A stretch of 64,000 bases of DNA from Marinibacterium anthonyi. GTDB lineage: Bacteria; Pseudomonadota; Alphaproteobacteria; Rhodobacterales; Rhodobacteraceae. The stretch covers positions 4,203,501 through 4,267,500 of the forward strand of contig CP031585.1 of assembly GCA_003217735.2 (NCBI GenBank). The letters run 5' to 3'. Under the pieces are notes generated by a model that was given only the letters and a program-made list of their open reading frames with translations, was not told the DNA's origin and did not search any database. The translations under genes and the position numbers were made by a program. Below, in pieces: positions 1-10,704 of the stretch. Positions within the stretch are counted from its first letter, which is position 1. The number at the start of each line of letters is the position of its first letter.

Positions 1-1220
<1,220 letters not shown>

Positions 1221-1294
1221 GGGAATTCTCCTGACTGCAGGGCCGACATGACATCGGCCCGGTTGTCCATAAGATAGACATCACGGGGCTGGGT

Positions 1295-2551
1295 TCAATT
1301 GGATAATAGCGCAGCAAAGAAAGCCTCGCCACTCTCATGTAATTCCGCACGCCAGCCATTGGCCAGGCCGGCCAGCGGCGCGGCCTTCAGATCGTCGCCG
1401 CTCCACACCGCCGGGCTCGCCATGAGCGCCGCGTAGGGCCGCCCGGTTTCGCGCCATTCGGGCACCTGCGACAGGCCCTTGCGCCCCAGGGCGGCGATGC
1501 GGATGTCGTCCTGGTCCACCGGCCCCTGCAGCAGCCAGCGGCCATCCCAGACCTGGCCGGGTCCGGCCGTGCGGTCGCGCACGGCGGCATATTCCCGGCA
1601 GACCCGGATCGCGCGGTCCCCCACCAGCAACCGGCAGCCGCCCAACGTTGCACCGCGCCCGTGGCGCAGCGCGTCGATGGCCTCGGACACGGCGGCGCGG
1701 CGGGGCGGATAATCGCTGCGCGCGATCCAGGCCACCGCGCGCAGCAGCAGCCGGCGGGCGATTTCCTCGGGCAGCACGCGAAAGCCGCGCAGGTCGATCA
1801 CCACGTCGCCGGCATCCAGTTCGGCGATGTCGCGCGCGGCGACGAACGTGTACCAGTCCAGCGCCTCGCGCGCCGCCGCCATGTAGGTCGCCACGCTCGA
1901 CAACGCCTGCGCGGTGATCCCCAGCGGCGCCAGCTGATCAAGCGCCGCGCGCATCTGGATCCGTTCGTATTTCGGGTCTTCGTTGGACGGATCCTCGCGC
2001 CATGCGATGTCGTGCCCGCGCAGGTAATCGCGCAGCTGGGCCCGTGTCAGCCCCAGCATCGGCCGCACCAGCGACACGCCGTGCATGGTCCGGCGGACCG
2101 GCATCCCCGACAGCCCGTTCACCCCCGACGACCGCGCCAGCCGCATCAACACCGTCTCGGCCTGATCGTCCGCCGTGTGTCCCAGCGCCAGCAGCGCCAC
2201 CTGTTCCGACCGCGCCCAGTCACCCATCAGGCGATAGCGGGCCTCGCGCGCGGCGGCCTGCAGATTGCCGGTGCCGTCCCAGCCGCCCCAGGTCAGGATC
2301 GCATGCGGCACACCCAGGGTTTCAGCAAACCGACCGACAAAAGCCGCCTCATCGGCGGCTTCCGGGCGTAATCCATGATCGACGGTAACGGCCAGCAGGT
2401 CGACCGCACCGGGGGGAAAACATCGGGACAAGATGTGCAGGAGCGCCATGGAATCCCCGCCCCCCGACACCGCAACGGCCAGTTTCGACGGCGCGGACGC
2501 GTGAAACTGGCCCCGGACGACCGCCAGGATATCGGCGTCCGCCAAGGTCAC
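1295..2551 (-). CDS. tilS: tRNA(Ile)-lysidine synthase TilS
   Basis: Attaches lysine to C34 of the CAU anticodon of a minor tRNA-Ile, which changes its amino acid identity from Met to Ile and its codon reading from AUG to AUA. The 418-residue protein has the N-terminal ATP-pyrophosphatase fold with the PP-loop SGGGDS at residues 29-34 and the following DHGLRPEA segment typical of the family. The C-terminal part is weakly conserved, as usual. The ATG overlaps the stop of cpoB by 4 nt (2548-2551), so it is translationally coupled to the tol-pal operon. ftsH follows. The length fits the family. Confidence 0.95.
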   Translation of the reverse strand: MTLADADILAVVRGQFHASAPSKLAVAVSGGGDSMALLHILSRCFPPGAVDLLAVTVDHGLRPEAADEAAFVGRFAETLGVPHAILTWGGWDGTGNLQAAAREARYRLMGDWARSEQVALLALGHTADDQAETVLMRLARSSGVNGLSGMPVRRTMHGVSLVRPMLGLTRAQLRDYLRGHDIAWREDPSNEDPKYERIQMRAALDQLAPLGITAQALSSVATYMAAAREALDWYTFVAARDIAELDAGDVVIDLRGFRVLPEEIARRLLLRAVAWIARSDYPPRRAAVSEAIDALRHGRGATLGGCRLLVGDRAIRVCREYAAVRDRTAGPGQVWDGRWLLQGPVDQDDIRIAALGRKGLSQVPEWRETGRPYAALMASPAVWSGDDLKAAPLAGLANGWRAELHESGEAFFAALLSN

Positions 2552-3390
2552 TGGCAGCCCAGCGAAGCTCTCTCCGACTGGGCGACGGCAACCGCGTCGG
2601 ACATCGGGAAGCGCACTGGAACCTCGGCCAGTGTCAGGCAGGCCTGGTTGGTCTGCCCCAGCTTGCCAAGCGCCGCGCCCAGCAGCGTCAGCGACTCGGG
2701 CGCGTCCGCCCCCGTGGGATCGGCGCTGAAGGCCGCCAGGTAGGACCGCGCGGCTTCCCGCGTGTCTTCCAGCTGGGTCAGCGCCTTGCCCCGGCTCAGC
2801 TGCGCCTTGGCGGCCAGCGGGCTGCCGGGATAGTTCTGCACGAACCGCGCATAGCCGTCGGCGGCCTCGGTATACTTGCCGGCGTCCATCGCGGCATTGG
2901 CGGCGTCGTAATCCGCCTGTTCGCCGATCGCCAGTTCGGTGCCGGTGGTGTCGGGCGGGTCCTGGGCCTCGGGGGCAGGCGGCGCGGCATTGGCGCCGCC
3001 CAGCGTCGTCGTCTCGCCCAGCTTGGACACGTCGCCGCCTTCCAGCTCGACCAGGCGGAATTCCAGGTCGCCGATCCGGTTGGTGCCGTCGCGCACGACT
3101 TCCTCGACCTTGAACTCAAGCTCTTCGGTCTGGGCGGTCAGGTCCTGCAGCGCCGTCTCGATCGACCCGACCCGTTCCAGCACGCTGTCCCCGGTCACCT
3201 GAACCGTCGGCCCGCCGGTGGTCGATAACTCCTTCTTGAGCTTCTGGATCTCGACGTAAAGAACCGACAGCTCCTGGCGGATATCGGCGAGGGTCTGGTC
3301 CTTCTGGTCCTGGGCCGACACCAGCCGGGTCTGCACGGAAATCGCCGCGACCGCCAGGATCACGACCATGGACAGGGCGCGCATTCGCAT
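2548..3390 (-). CDS. cpoB: Cell division coordinator CpoB (YbgF), periplasmic TPR protein
   Basis: Periplasmic partner of TolA that coordinates outer-membrane constriction with peptidoglycan synthesis in the species where it has been studied. The 280-residue protein starts with a signal peptide (MRMRALSMVVILAVAAISVQ). A helical, coiled-coil trimerisation region follows at about residues 30-115, then a Pro/Ala-rich linker, then TPR repeats at about 155-275 (for example ADYDAANAAMDAGKYTEAAD). It lies 6 nt after pal and overlaps tilS by 4 nt, the standard end of a tol-pal operon. Confidence 0.93.
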   Translation of the reverse strand: MRMRALSMVVILAVAAISVQTRLVSAQDQKDQTLADIRQELSVLYVEIQKLKKELSTTGGPTVQVTGDSVLERVGSIETALQDLTAQTEELEFKVEEVVRDGTNRIGDLEFRLVELEGGDVSKLGETTTLGGANAAPPAPEAQDPPDTTGTELAIGEQADYDAANAAMDAGKYTEAADGYARFVQNYPGSPLAAKAQLSRGKALTQLEDTREAARSYLAAFSADPTGADAPESLTLLGAALGKLGQTNQACLTLAEVPVRFPMSDAVAVAQSERASLGCQ

Positions 3391-3396
3391 GCCCCC

Positions 3397-3915
3397 TTAC
3401 CCCGTCAATCCGATGGTCAGCACGGTGACCGCACGCCGGTTCTTGGAATAGCAGGCCTCGTCGCTGCAGATCTCGACCGGGCGTTCCTTGCCGTAGGACA
3501 CGGTTTTCAGCCGGCTGCCGGCCACGCCGCGCGACATCAGGTATTCGCGCACGTTGTTGGCCCGGCGTTCGCCCAGGGCGACGTTGTATTCCCGCGTGCC
3601 CTGTTCGTCCGCATGGCCTTCGATCGTCGCCACGAAGTCGGTGTTGGTGGTCAGCCATTTCGCCTGGGCGTCCAGGGTCTGTCGGGCGCTGTCGCTCAGC
3701 GTCGACTGATCGACGGCAAAGAACACCCGGTCCCCGATGGCCTGCTGGAAATAGACCGGCGATTTCGGATCGGCCGCCGATCCGGAGCCCACCCCGGCCC
3801 CTGCCCCACCTGCGCCCGAGCCGTAGTCGCCGCCGCGCAAAGCGTCCTTGTCGGTACAGGCGGTGGCCAGCAGCCCCACCATCACCAACGCCACGATCCT
3901 GCCCGCACCTGTCAT
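3397..3915 (-). CDS. pal: Peptidoglycan-associated lipoprotein Pal
   Basis: Outer-membrane lipoprotein that binds peptidoglycan and works with TolB during envelope constriction. The 172-residue sequence has a lipoprotein signal with lipobox LLATAC and the lipidated Cys at residue 20. A Gly/Ala-rich tether follows, then an OmpA-like domain whose peptidoglycan-binding core reads EGHADEQGTREYN and ERRANNVREYL. A cysteine pair near the C-terminus (CSDEAC) is also visible. A 91-nt gap separates it from tolB. That gap carries a TTAA-N7-TTAA box, so pal may have its own promoter in addition to read-through from tolB. Confidence 0.96.
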   Translation of the reverse strand: MTGAGRIVALVMVGLLATACTDKDALRGGDYGSGAGGAGAGVGSGSAADPKSPVYFQQAIGDRVFFAVDQSTLSDSARQTLDAQAKWLTTNTDFVATIEGHADEQGTREYNVALGERRANNVREYLMSRGVAGSRLKTVSYGKERPVEICSDEACYSKNRRAVTVLTIGLTG

Positions 3916-3946
3916 TCGAATTGCCTCGTCATATCTGCGATTTTCG

Positions 3947-3961
3947 TTAATCGGCCTTTAA
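3947..3961. promoter_or_regulatory. Candidate CtrA box (TTAA-N7-TTAA) upstream of pal
   Basis: A perfect TTAA, seven bases, TTAA element lies 32-46 nt upstream of the pal ATG in the tolB-pal gap. TTAA-N7-TTAA is the established CtrA recognition sequence in alphaproteobacteria. The same bases also form a weak 6-bp hairpin (CGGCCT/AGGCCG), so the dyad could be structural instead. CtrA control of pal here is inference. Confidence 0.5.
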
Positions 3962-4006
3962 CACAGGCCGCAAGCCTTGTGAACAAACCTGCCCCGATTC
4001 GGCAGC

Positions 4007-5335
4007 CTATTGCTGCAGCGGCGACCACGCCGGGTCGGATGCCCCGTCCGGTGTCGGAACCGGCTTCAGGTTGCGCCCCGAGATATCCACCGAATACAGC
4101 TTCGACGTGCCCCCCGACCCCTGGCTTTCCCGGCTGAACATGATCACCCGCCCGTTGGGCGACCATGTCGGGCCCTCGTCCAGGAACGACGCCGTCAGCA
4201 ACCGTTCCCCGGTGCCGTCGGTGCGCATCACCCCGATGTGGAACCGCCCCTTGTTCTGCTTGGTGAACGCGATCAGGTCGCCGCGCGGCGACCAGACCGG
4301 CGTGCCGTAGCGCCCCGTACCCGAGGAAATCCGGCGCGGCTCGCCACCGCTGGCGGGCATGATGTACAGCTGCTGTCCGCCCGAACGGTCGCTTTCGAAC
4401 ACGATCTGGCTGCCGTCCGGCGAATAGCTGGGCGAGGTTTCGATCGACGGCGCCGTGGTCAGCCGCTTGCGCTGCCCGGTGGCCAGGTTCAGCGCGTAGA
4501 TGTCGGTATTGCCGCCCGTCGCCTCGCTGAAGACCACCGTCCGCCCGTCCGGCGAAAACCGGGGCGCAAAGCTCATCGACCCCTGGCCCGATTCCAGCGC
4601 CACCTTGCTCACCCGGCCCACGTCCATCACGTAGACGCGCGGAAAGCCGGTCTCGTAGCTGGTGTACAGCACCCGGTCGCCCGATGGCGAGAACCGCGGC
4701 GCCAGCACCAGCGACGTGCTGTCGGTCAGGTACTGCACGTTGGCGCCGTCGTAATCCATGATCGCCAGCCGCTTGGCCCGGTCATTCTTGGGCCCGCTTT
4801 CGGACACGAACACCACGCGGCTGTCGAAATAGGGTTCCTCCCCGGTCAGCCGCGAATAGACCGTGTCGGCCACCTTGTGCGCCATGCGCCGCCAGCCGTC
4901 CGTGGTGCCCGCGAACTGCAGCCCGGATCCGATCTCGGCCCCCGAAAACACGTCGTAGACCCGGAACCGCACCGTCAGGCGATCACCCGAAAGTGACACC
5001 GCCCCGGTGATCAGCGCCTGCGCATTGATCGCCTTCCAGTCCGCGAACTGCACCGGCGCGCCGAAATCGGTCACCTGGGACACATGCGCCGATGCCGGAA
5101 TTTCCCGGAACAGTCCCGTGCCGCTCAGATCCGAGGCGATGACCCGCGACAACGAGGTTCCGTATTCCCCCGCCGCCTGGCTGTCCGGCACGAAGCCGGG
5201 CACCGCGAAGGGCAACGGTTCGATCACACCATCGGTGATCTCGATCCGCAGGGGCCCCTGCTGCGCCATGGCGCACACGGGAAGGATCAGCGCCAACAGC
5301 GCCGCAATAAGGTAACTCTGGACCGCTCGCATCAT
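4007..5335 (-). CDS. tolB: Tol-Pal system protein TolB
   Basis: Periplasmic protein that links TolA at the inner membrane to Pal at the outer membrane. The 442-residue sequence has a Sec signal peptide ending near residue 24 (CAMAQQ), an N-terminal alpha/beta domain to about residue 165, and a six-bladed beta-propeller built from PD40/WD40-like repeats ([55 protein letters not shown]). Its ATG overlaps the tolA stop by 4 nt. Length and blade count match the family. Confidence 0.97.
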   Translation of the reverse strand: MMRAVQSYLIAALLALILPVCAMAQQGPLRIEITDGVIEPLPFAVPGFVPDSQAAGEYGTSLSRVIASDLSGTGLFREIPASAHVSQVTDFGAPVQFADWKAINAQALITGAVSLSGDRLTVRFRVYDVFSGAEIGSGLQFAGTTDGWRRMAHKVADTVYSRLTGEEPYFDSRVVFVSESGPKNDRAKRLAIMDYDGANVQYLTDSTSLVLAPRFSPSGDRVLYTSYETGFPRVYVMDVGRVSKVALESGQGSMSFAPRFSPDGRTVVFSEATGGNTDIYALNLATGQRKRLTTAPSIETSPSYSPDGSQIVFESDRSGGQQLYIMPASGGEPRRISSGTGRYGTPVWSPRGDLIAFTKQNKGRFHIGVMRTDGTGERLLTASFLDEGPTWSPNGRVIMFSRESQGSGGTSKLYSVDISGRNLKPVPTPDGASDPAWSPLQQ

Positions 5336-6543
5336 CTGTACTGCATCTTCTCAGGGTTGAATGTCATTTCGATGTCGCGCCACTGCTCGTACTTCCCGGA
5401 CGGCAGGGGATAGCCCTGCTGACCGCAGCGGATGATCGCCCGACGCGCCGCGTCGAACGCCTGCTGAGCAGCGGACTGGTCCCCCCCACTCCACGACACC
5501 AGTCTAATCGAATTCGTCTGCGGGCGCCCGTCCGGCGTCATCGAGACCCCCACCACGACTGTGGTCGCAAGAGCCGCCGAAGACAAGGACCCGACACTCC
5601 AGCATTGCGAAACCGCCATGCGCAGCGCCTCCTGCTCGCCTCCGGTCAGCGGCGGGCCCGACGGCGTCGGCCTGGCGGCCCCGGCCTGGCCCAGGGCGGC
5701 GGCCACGGCATCGTCCACGGACTGGCTGCGCTCGGTATCCTGCGCGGGCGCCTGCGGCTTCGGATCGGGCTTGGCCGTCTGCGTCGGCGCGGGCGTTTCG
5801 GGCGCTTTCGGCGTCTCCGGCGCCTTCGGCGGCGTCGGCCGCGATGGCGGGCGCTTGGACACCGTCGGCGCCCCGGTCACCGGCGCGGCCACTTCGGGCT
5901 CCTCCACCGGCTCGGCCTCGGGTTCGGGCGGCGTGCTCACGGCCTCTTCCGGCGCGGCGGCGGTCTCGGCCTCCGGCGCCTCCTGCTGCTGGCCCTCGGG
6001 CTCGGCCGGCGCCTCGGTCACCGGATCGGGCCGCGCGTCGGGCGGCGGCGGCGGCGCCGGCGTCGATGCCTCGCGCTCCACCGGACGCGCCTGCGGGCGC
6101 GCCTCGGGCACCGGCGATTGCGGCACCAGCGCGGCGGTGTTCTCGGACGGCGGTTCGGGCGGCTGCGGCGCCTCGGGCAGCTCTTCGGCCACCTCCGGAG
6201 CAGGCGGCTGCGGCGGTTCCGGCGCGGGCGGCACCTCGGCCTCGGCCTGGGGCGGCGGCGGCGGTGTCGGATCCTGGCGTTCGGGCGGCGCGTCCTGGGG
6301 CGCCTCGGCGGCCGGCGGCGCCTCGGGCGCGGGCTCCTCCGGCGCGCTCAGCTCGGCGGGGGTCGGGGGCGTCTCGGGCGATTGCTGCGGCGCGGTCAGC
6401 GCCGCGTATTGCTCGGCGGTGACCAGCGCCACTTCGCTGACCTTCACCGGCGGCGTCTCCTCGACCGAGAACATGCCCCTGAGCAACACGAAGCCGATGA
6501 TGGCGACATGTGCGATCCCGGATATGGCGGTGCCTGTCTGCAC
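5332..6543 (-). CDS. tolA: TolA-like energy-transducing protein
   Basis: Inner-membrane protein that spans the periplasm and passes proton-motive energy from TolQR to Pal/TolB. A single N-terminal membrane helix ([17 protein letters not shown], residues about 9-25) is followed by roughly 235 residues dominated by Pro, Glu and Ala, and then a compact C-terminal domain ([18 protein letters not shown]) of the TonB/TolA C-terminal type. The E. coli stalk is an Ala/Lys/Glu helix; this one is a Pro/Glu-rich rod, as in other Rhodobacterales. It sits between tolR and tolB (10-nt gap and 4-nt overlap), which fixes the assignment despite low sequence complexity. Confidence 0.92.
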   Translation of the reverse strand: MQTGTAISGIAHVAIIGFVLLRGMFSVEETPPVKVSEVALVTAEQYAALTAPQQSPETPPTPAELSAPEEPAPEAPPAAEAPQDAPPERQDPTPPPPPQAEAEVPPAPEPPQPPAPEVAEELPEAPQPPEPPSENTAALVPQSPVPEARPQARPVEREASTPAPPPPPDARPDPVTEAPAEPEGQQQEAPEAETAAAPEEAVSTPPEPEAEPVEEPEVAAPVTGAPTVSKRPPSRPTPPKAPETPKAPETPAPTQTAKPDPKPQAPAQDTERSQSVDDAVAAALGQAGAARPTPSGPPLTGGEQEALRMAVSQCWSVGSLSSAALATTVVVGVSMTPDGRPQTNSIRLVSWSGGDQSAAQQAFDAARRAIIRCGQQGYPLPSGKYEQWRDIEMTFNPEKMQYR

Positions 6544-6553
6544 GGCCCGCGCC

Positions 6554-7024
6554 TTACTGTTCCGGCGCTTCGTCCAGCGTCGGCCCGCCGGTGTCCGTCA
6601 CCAGCCCGATGTTGGAGAAGCCGCCCGCGTTGAGTGCGCCCATGATCTCCATGACCACCGAATAGGGCACCCGCCCGTCGGCTCGCAGAAAGACCCGGTC
6701 CGAAGTCCGTTCGGTCATGATCGCGCGCAGCTTGGTCACAAGCTCGTCGCGCGGGGTATCCGTTGTCTGGATCTGCACCGCGCCCTCGGCGGTGACGGTC
6801 ACGGTCAGAGGCTCCTCGTCCTCGTCCGGCAGCGCATTGGCGGCCGATTTGGGCAATTCCACCGGAACGCCCACGGTCAGCATGGGGGCCGCCACCATGA
6901 AGACGATCAGCAGCACCAGCATGACGTCGACAAAGGGGGTGACGTTGATCTCGGCCATCGGCCGGGCGCGGCGGTGTCCCCGCTTGCGGGTCCGCCGTTC
7001 AGTGTTCTGGATCGCGGCGCCCAT
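6554..7024 (-). CDS. tolR: Biopolymer transport protein TolR
   Basis: Small ExbD/TolR-family protein of the TolQR proton channel. The 156-residue protein has a basic cytoplasmic N-terminus (RRTRKRGHRRARPMAEINV), then one membrane helix with the conserved proton-path Asp in the motif INVTPFVDVMLVLLIVFMV (Asp at residue 31), then a periplasmic domain (DRVFLRADGRVPY). It begins 3 nt after the tolQ stop and is followed by tolA after 10 nt. Confidence 0.96.
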   Translation of the reverse strand: MGAAIQNTERRTRKRGHRRARPMAEINVTPFVDVMLVLLIVFMVAAPMLTVGVPVELPKSAANALPDEDEEPLTVTVTAEGAVQIQTTDTPRDELVTKLRAIMTERTSDRVFLRADGRVPYSVVMEIMGALNAGGFSNIGLVTDTGGPTLDEAPEQ

Positions 7025-7027
7025 GGC

Positions 7028-7723
7028 TCAGCTGTCCAGCTGACGCGACAGGATCGTGGCGAATTCGTCGGCGAAGGTCTCGTATCCGGCGACGATCCGG
7101 TCGGCATCGGCCGACAGCTTGTTGTAGAAGATGACGGCCGGGATGGCCGCGACCAGGCCCAGGCCGGTGGCCATCAGCGCCTCGGCGATGCCCGGCGCAA
7201 CGACGGCCAGGTTGGTGTTCTGCTGTTCCGCGATCTCCATGAAAGCGTTCATGATCCCGAAAACCGTCCCGAAAAGCCCCACGAAAGGCGACGTCGACCC
7301 GATCGTCGCCAGCACCGAAAGCCCCGACGACTGCGCCTCGGCCTCCTTGGCGATGGCCACGTCCATCGACCGGTCGATCCGGTCCATGGCCCCGCCGATC
7401 AGCCGCCCGTCCTCGCGATGGGACCGCCGCCATTCGGTCATGCCGGACACAAAGATCCGGTCCATGGCGCTGCGCGGCGCGCTGGCGATCTGATCGAACA
7501 GCCCGTCCAGCGGTTCTCCCGACCAGAACTCCCGTTCGAACGCCTTGGCCCGCATCCGGGCCCTGGCAAAGGCCAGGTGCTTCTGGATGATGATCGACCA
7601 GGACCAGAACGACGCGAAAAGCAGCGCCAGCATGACCAGTTTGACGGTCAGCGTCGCACGCGCGAAAAGTCCCCAGATCGAAAAATCAATCGTCTGGGCT
7701 GCCGCCAGAATGTCCGTTTCCAT
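7028..7723 (-). CDS. tolQ: Biopolymer transport protein TolQ
   Basis: MotA/TolQ/ExbB-family inner-membrane channel subunit. The 231-residue protein has three expected membrane segments: about 16-38 (FARATLTVKLVMLALLFASF), about 135-157 (TIGSTSPFVGLFGTVFGIM) and about 172-195 (ATGLGLVAAIPAVIFYNKL). The family signature GLFGTVFGIMNAF is present. It is the first gene of the tolQRAB block, 113 nt downstream of ybgC. That gap is the most likely place for a tol promoter, although ybgC is normally co-transcribed. Confidence 0.97.
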   Translation of the reverse strand: METDILAAAQTIDFSIWGLFARATLTVKLVMLALLFASFWSWSIIIQKHLAFARARMRAKAFEREFWSGEPLDGLFDQIASAPRSAMDRIFVSGMTEWRRSHREDGRLIGGAMDRIDRSMDVAIAKEAEAQSSGLSVLATIGSTSPFVGLFGTVFGIMNAFMEIAEQQNTNLAVVAPGIAEALMATGLGLVAAIPAVIFYNKLSADADRIVAGYETFADEFATILSRQLDS

Positions 7724-7836
7724 CCGCCTGCTCGTTTTTCTCCGGGGCGTGCGTGGATCGCCGCCCCTCTGTTTGAGGGAAAGTTAATGCATGTCCCGGG
7801 GGAAATCCAACGGATCCCTGTAAAAAAAGGCGTTAT

Positions 7837-8223
7837 TCAGCCTGCAAGTGCGCGAATCTCTGCCGGAAGCCGGGTCGGGCGGCCCGAAAGGTCGATCGCG
7901 ACGATGACAACCTGCGCCGTGAACACCGCCCGCCCGTCCCTGAGCACCACCTGGTCCAGCGTCAGCCGCGCGCCGCTCACCTCGACGACCTGCGTCTCGA
8001 TCGTCAGCGCATCCTCGAACCGGGTGGGCGCCAGGTAATCGCTGTCGACCTTGCGCACGGCAAAGACCACGCCTTCGTCGCGCATCTTCATCTGGTCGAC
8101 CCCCAGTGCGCGCACCCAGTCGCTGCGCGCGCGTTCGATATAGCGCAGGTAATTGGCGTGATAGACGATCCCGCCCATGTCGGTGTCTTCGTAATTGACC
8201 AGCAGATCGAAGCTGTGCGTCAC
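7837..8223 (-). CDS. ybgC: Tol-Pal-associated acyl-CoA thioesterase YbgC
   Basis: Hot-dog fold thioesterase of the YbgC/4-hydroxybenzoyl-CoA thioesterase family. The 128-residue sequence carries the signature NYEDTDMGGIVYHANYLRY, with the catalytic Asp in DTDMGG, followed by FIERARS-like text (IERARSDWVRALG). It acts on short acyl-CoA or acyl-ACP in other bacteria; the physiological substrate in this lineage is unknown. It overlaps the preceding unknown gene by 4 nt and precedes tolQ, its conserved position. Confidence 0.94.
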   Translation of the reverse strand: MTHSFDLLVNYEDTDMGGIVYHANYLRYIERARSDWVRALGVDQMKMRDEGVVFAVRKVDSDYLAPTRFEDALTIETQVVEVSGARLTLDQVVLRDGRAVFTAQVVIVAIDLSGRPTRLPAEIRALAG

Positions 8224-8858
8224 GATCCCGCCTCCATGCGCGCGGACAATCTCAGCGCCAGCGACGGGTCCTGCCCCATGGCCGGCAACACCGGATCATA
8301 GGCCGCCCGGATCAGCGCGGCGATATCCGGCCTCAGGATCACTCTCTCCCCCGCCCGCGCCAGAACGGACCTGTCGCGAAACGCCGTATCCGACCAGGTC
8401 AGCATCACCTGCACCACCTGCGCCAGCGCCAGCTCCTCGGCCGGCACCTGGGCCAACTGGTCGTCCACCCGCAGGAACACGAAGACCGCCTTGATCGCGC
8501 CGGAGGCCTCGAACCGAAAGATCCGGTACTGGTTCGCGTCCGCCGCCTTCAACCGCCCCAGAAGATCGCCCAGATCCGGGATCAGCCGATCCAGGTCCGG
8601 CAACGCGGCCAGCTCGTCCCAGTCGCGAAAGAAGAAGACCATGCAATTGGCCCCCAGCTCGGGATCCGTCTCGGCCAGCATCGGCCGCCCGGTCAAGGTC
8701 GCCACGGCCTCGAACGCCCCCTTCACGGTGGCCAGCGTCGCATCATCGACCCCGATCACGACGGGCGCGATGGGCCGCCCCCAGCGGGCAAACAGAAAAC
8801 TGCCATCGGCGCGCGTGAACAGCGCCTCGATCTCGGACGGGTTGGGCATGTCACTCAT
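8220..8858 (-). CDS. Conserved hypothetical protein between ruvB and ybgC
   Basis: I do not recognise a named family. The chosen ATG at 8858 gives 212 residues starting MSDMPNPSEIEALF. A longer in-frame reading to 9062 would run through the 8919-8992 hairpin and into the end of ruvB, so it is unlikely. The protein has no signal peptide or membrane helix. It has mixed alpha/beta character (FARWGRPIAPVVIGVDD, ANCMVFFFRDWDEL, YRIFRFEASGAIKAVFVFL). Its stop overlaps the ybgC start by 4 nt, which places it in the ybgC-tol transcript and hints at an envelope-linked or acyl-related role; that is inference only. Confidence 0.85.
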   Translation of the reverse strand: MSDMPNPSEIEALFTRADGSFLFARWGRPIAPVVIGVDDATLATVKGAFEAVATLTGRPMLAETDPELGANCMVFFFRDWDELAALPDLDRLIPDLGDLLGRLKAADANQYRIFRFEASGAIKAVFVFLRVDDQLAQVPAEELALAQVVQVMLTWSDTAFRDRSVLARAGERVILRPDIAALIRAAYDPVLPAMGQDPSLALRLSARMEAGS

Positions 8859-8918
8859 GGCCGCAGGCTTTAGGCGGAGGCGCTCTTTTCTGCAAGCGCG
8901 CGCATGGGTCCATGGCGG

Positions 8919-8992
8919 GCCGGGGTATTTGAGAAGAGAAAGAAGCCCGAAGGCGCGTGCTGCTGCTTCTTTCTCTTTCCAAATACCCCGGC
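8919..8992. repeat. Large inverted repeat (GGTATTT...AGAAAGAAGC dyad) after ruvB
   Basis: Two 28-nt arms, 8919-8946 and 8965-8992, are inverted copies with 26 of 28 positions matching, separated by 18 nt. Each arm begins GCCGGGGTATTTG and ends AGAGAAAGAAGC. The element lies 27 nt beyond the ruvB stop and 61 nt before the start of the next gene on the same strand. An RNA hairpin here would be very stable and could end the ruv transcript or protect its 3' end. Related half-elements occur at 17261, 17358 and 23535. Confidence 0.85.
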
Positions 8993-9018
8993 GCAAGACC
9001 AGTCCAATGACCAGCCGA

Positions 9019-10038
9019 TCAAGAAAAGAGATCGCGGTCCGGTTTCGGCGGCGCCAGCCCAAGATGCGTCCAGGCTCTTTGCCCCAGCATCCGCCCCCTT
9101 GGAGTCCGCTGGATCAGCCCCTGCTGCAGCAGGTAGGGCTCGATCACCTCCTCCAGCGCATCCCGGCTTTCCGAAAGTGCGGCAGACAATGTCTCGATCC
9201 CCACCGGGCCGCCCTGGTAATGTTCGGCGATCAGCATCAGGTACCGCCGGTCCGCCCCGTCCAGTCCCAGCACGTCGACCCCCAGCCGGGTCAGCGCCCG
9301 GTCGGCCAGCGCCTGGTCGATGCGACCGTCGCCTTCGACCACCGCGAAATCCACCACCCGGCGCAGAAGACGCCCGGCGATGCGCGGCGTGCCGCGGGCG
9401 CGGCGGGCGATCTCGCGCGCGCCGGCGTCGTCGGCGGGCGCGCCCAGCATGCGGGCGTTGCGGGTGACGATCTCGTGCAGTTCCTCCACCGTGTAGAACT
9501 GCAGCCGCGTCGGAATGCCGAAGCGGTCGCGCAATGGCGTCGTCAGCAGGCCCATCCGGGTGGTCGCGCCCACCAGCGTGAAGGGCTGCAGCTCGATCCG
9601 CACCGTGCGCGCGGCCGGGCCCTCGCCGATCACCAGGTCCAGCTCGTAATCCTCCATCGCCGGGTACAGCACTTCTTCGACTACCGGGTTCAGCCGGTGG
9701 ATCTCGTCGATGAAAAGCACGTCGCGCGATTCCAGGTTGGTCAGGATCGCCGCCAGGTCCCCCGCCTTGGCCAGCACGGGCCCCGACGTCATGCGGAAAT
9801 TCACCCCCAGCTCCCGCGCCATGATCTGCGCCAGCGTCGTCTTTCCCAGCCCCGGAGGGCCATGAAACAGCGTATGGTCCATCGCCTCGCCCCGTTGACG
9901 GGCGGACTGGATGAAAACCGCGAGGTTGGCCCGCGCCTCGGCCTGGCCGATGAATTCGGTCAACTGGCGGGGGCGCAGGGCGCGGTCGTTGTCCTCGGGC
10001 AGGGGGTCGGGGCGCAGGGTCGGGTCGGATTCGGTCAT
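9019..10038 (-). CDS. ruvB: Holliday junction branch migration helicase RuvB
   Basis: AAA+ motor that drives branch migration with RuvA during recombinational repair. The 339-residue protein has Walker [12 protein letters not shown] at residues 60-70, Walker [11 protein letters not shown] near 108, sensor text [18 protein letters not shown], and a C-terminal winged helix ending with [16 protein letters not shown] and the usual A..HLGL tail. It starts 3 nt after the ruvA stop. Length and motifs are fully typical. Confidence 0.98.
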   Translation of the reverse strand: MTESDPTLRPDPLPEDNDRALRPRQLTEFIGQAEARANLAVFIQSARQRGEAMDHTLFHGPPGLGKTTLAQIMARELGVNFRMTSGPVLAKAGDLAAILTNLESRDVLFIDEIHRLNPVVEEVLYPAMEDYELDLVIGEGPAARTVRIELQPFTLVGATTRMGLLTTPLRDRFGIPTRLQFYTVEELHEIVTRNARMLGAPADDAGAREIARRARGTPRIAGRLLRRVVDFAVVEGDGRIDQALADRALTRLGVDVLGLDGADRRYLMLIAEHYQGGPVGIETLSAALSESRDALEEVIEPYLLQQGLIQRTPRGRMLGQRAWTHLGLAPPKPDRDLFS

Positions 10039-10041
10039 CGT

Positions 10042-10704
10042 TTACCCTTTCGGCGCCAGCAGCCGCAGCGCGGCGCGGATCAGGGCGGATGTCTCCAGGC
10101 CCGGGGTCATCCCCATCGCCTCGGCCACCGCCGCCGCCGCCTCGCTGGGTCCATAACCCAGGTTGGTCAGGGCCGACAGCGCCTCGGCCTGGGCATTGGA
10201 CGGTGCGGGCGCGGGCGGCGCCTTGGGCAAGGGCGTCTCGATCACCTCGTCGCCGTCGGGCGCCGGCGCAGGCGTGGACGTCGGCGCCGTCATCGCCATC
10301 AGCGCCGGCGCCTTGTCCTTCAGGTCCAGCACGATGCGCTGCGCGATCTTCGGCCCGATCCCCTTGGCGGCCTTCACCGCCGACCAGTCGCCAAGCGCGA
10401 TCGCCCGCGACACGCCGTCGGCGCCCAGGGCCCCGAGGATCGCCAGCGACGCCTTGGCCCCCACCCCCTGCACCGACATCAGCAGCCGGTGCCATTCCTT
10501 TTCCACCAGCGTCGGGAACCCGAACAGCTGCAGGATATCCTCGCGCACCAGCAGGTCGGTGTATAACGACACCGCCTCGCCCGGCCCCGGCAGCGCCGCC
10601 AGCGTTCGTTCCGAACAGAAGACGATGTAGCCGACCCCGCGCACGTCGATCAGCACGTGATCCAGCGCCTGGTAGTCCAGCCGCCCCGACAGCCGCCCGA
10701 TCAT
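10042..10704 (-). CDS. ruvA: Holliday junction DNA helicase subunit RuvA
   Basis: Tetrameric junction-binding subunit that loads RuvB. Starting at the ATG at 10704 gives 220 residues beginning [11 protein letters not shown], the canonical RuvA N-terminus. The open frame extends further upstream but only antisense across ruvC, so that extension is rejected. Domain I (OB fold), domain II with paired helix-hairpin-helix motifs ([30 protein letters not shown]), an Ala/Pro-rich linker and domain III ([16 protein letters not shown]) are all visible. The start overlaps the ruvC stop by 4 nt. Confidence 0.97.
   Translation of the reverse strand: MIGRLSGRLDYQALDHVLIDVRGVGYIVFCSERTLAALPGPGEAVSLYTDLLVREDILQLFGFPTLVEKEWHRLLMSVQGVGAKASLAILGALGADGVSRAIALGDWSAVKAAKGIGPKIAQRIVLDLKDKAPALMAMTAPTSTPAPAPDGDEVIETPLPKAPPAPAPSNAQAEALSALTNLGYGPSEAAAAVAEAMGMTPGLETSALIRAALRLLAPKG

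Noticed and set aside
5561-8038. Plus-strand open frame of 825 codons
   Set aside because: It is antisense to tolA, tolR, tolQ and ybgC. The Gly/Ser-rich run is the complement of the TolA Pro/Glu rod.
8859-9062. Longer start for the unknown gene before ybgC
   Set aside because: It would translate through a 74-nt hairpin and into the end of ruvB. The ATG at 8858 leaves a clean intergenic region.
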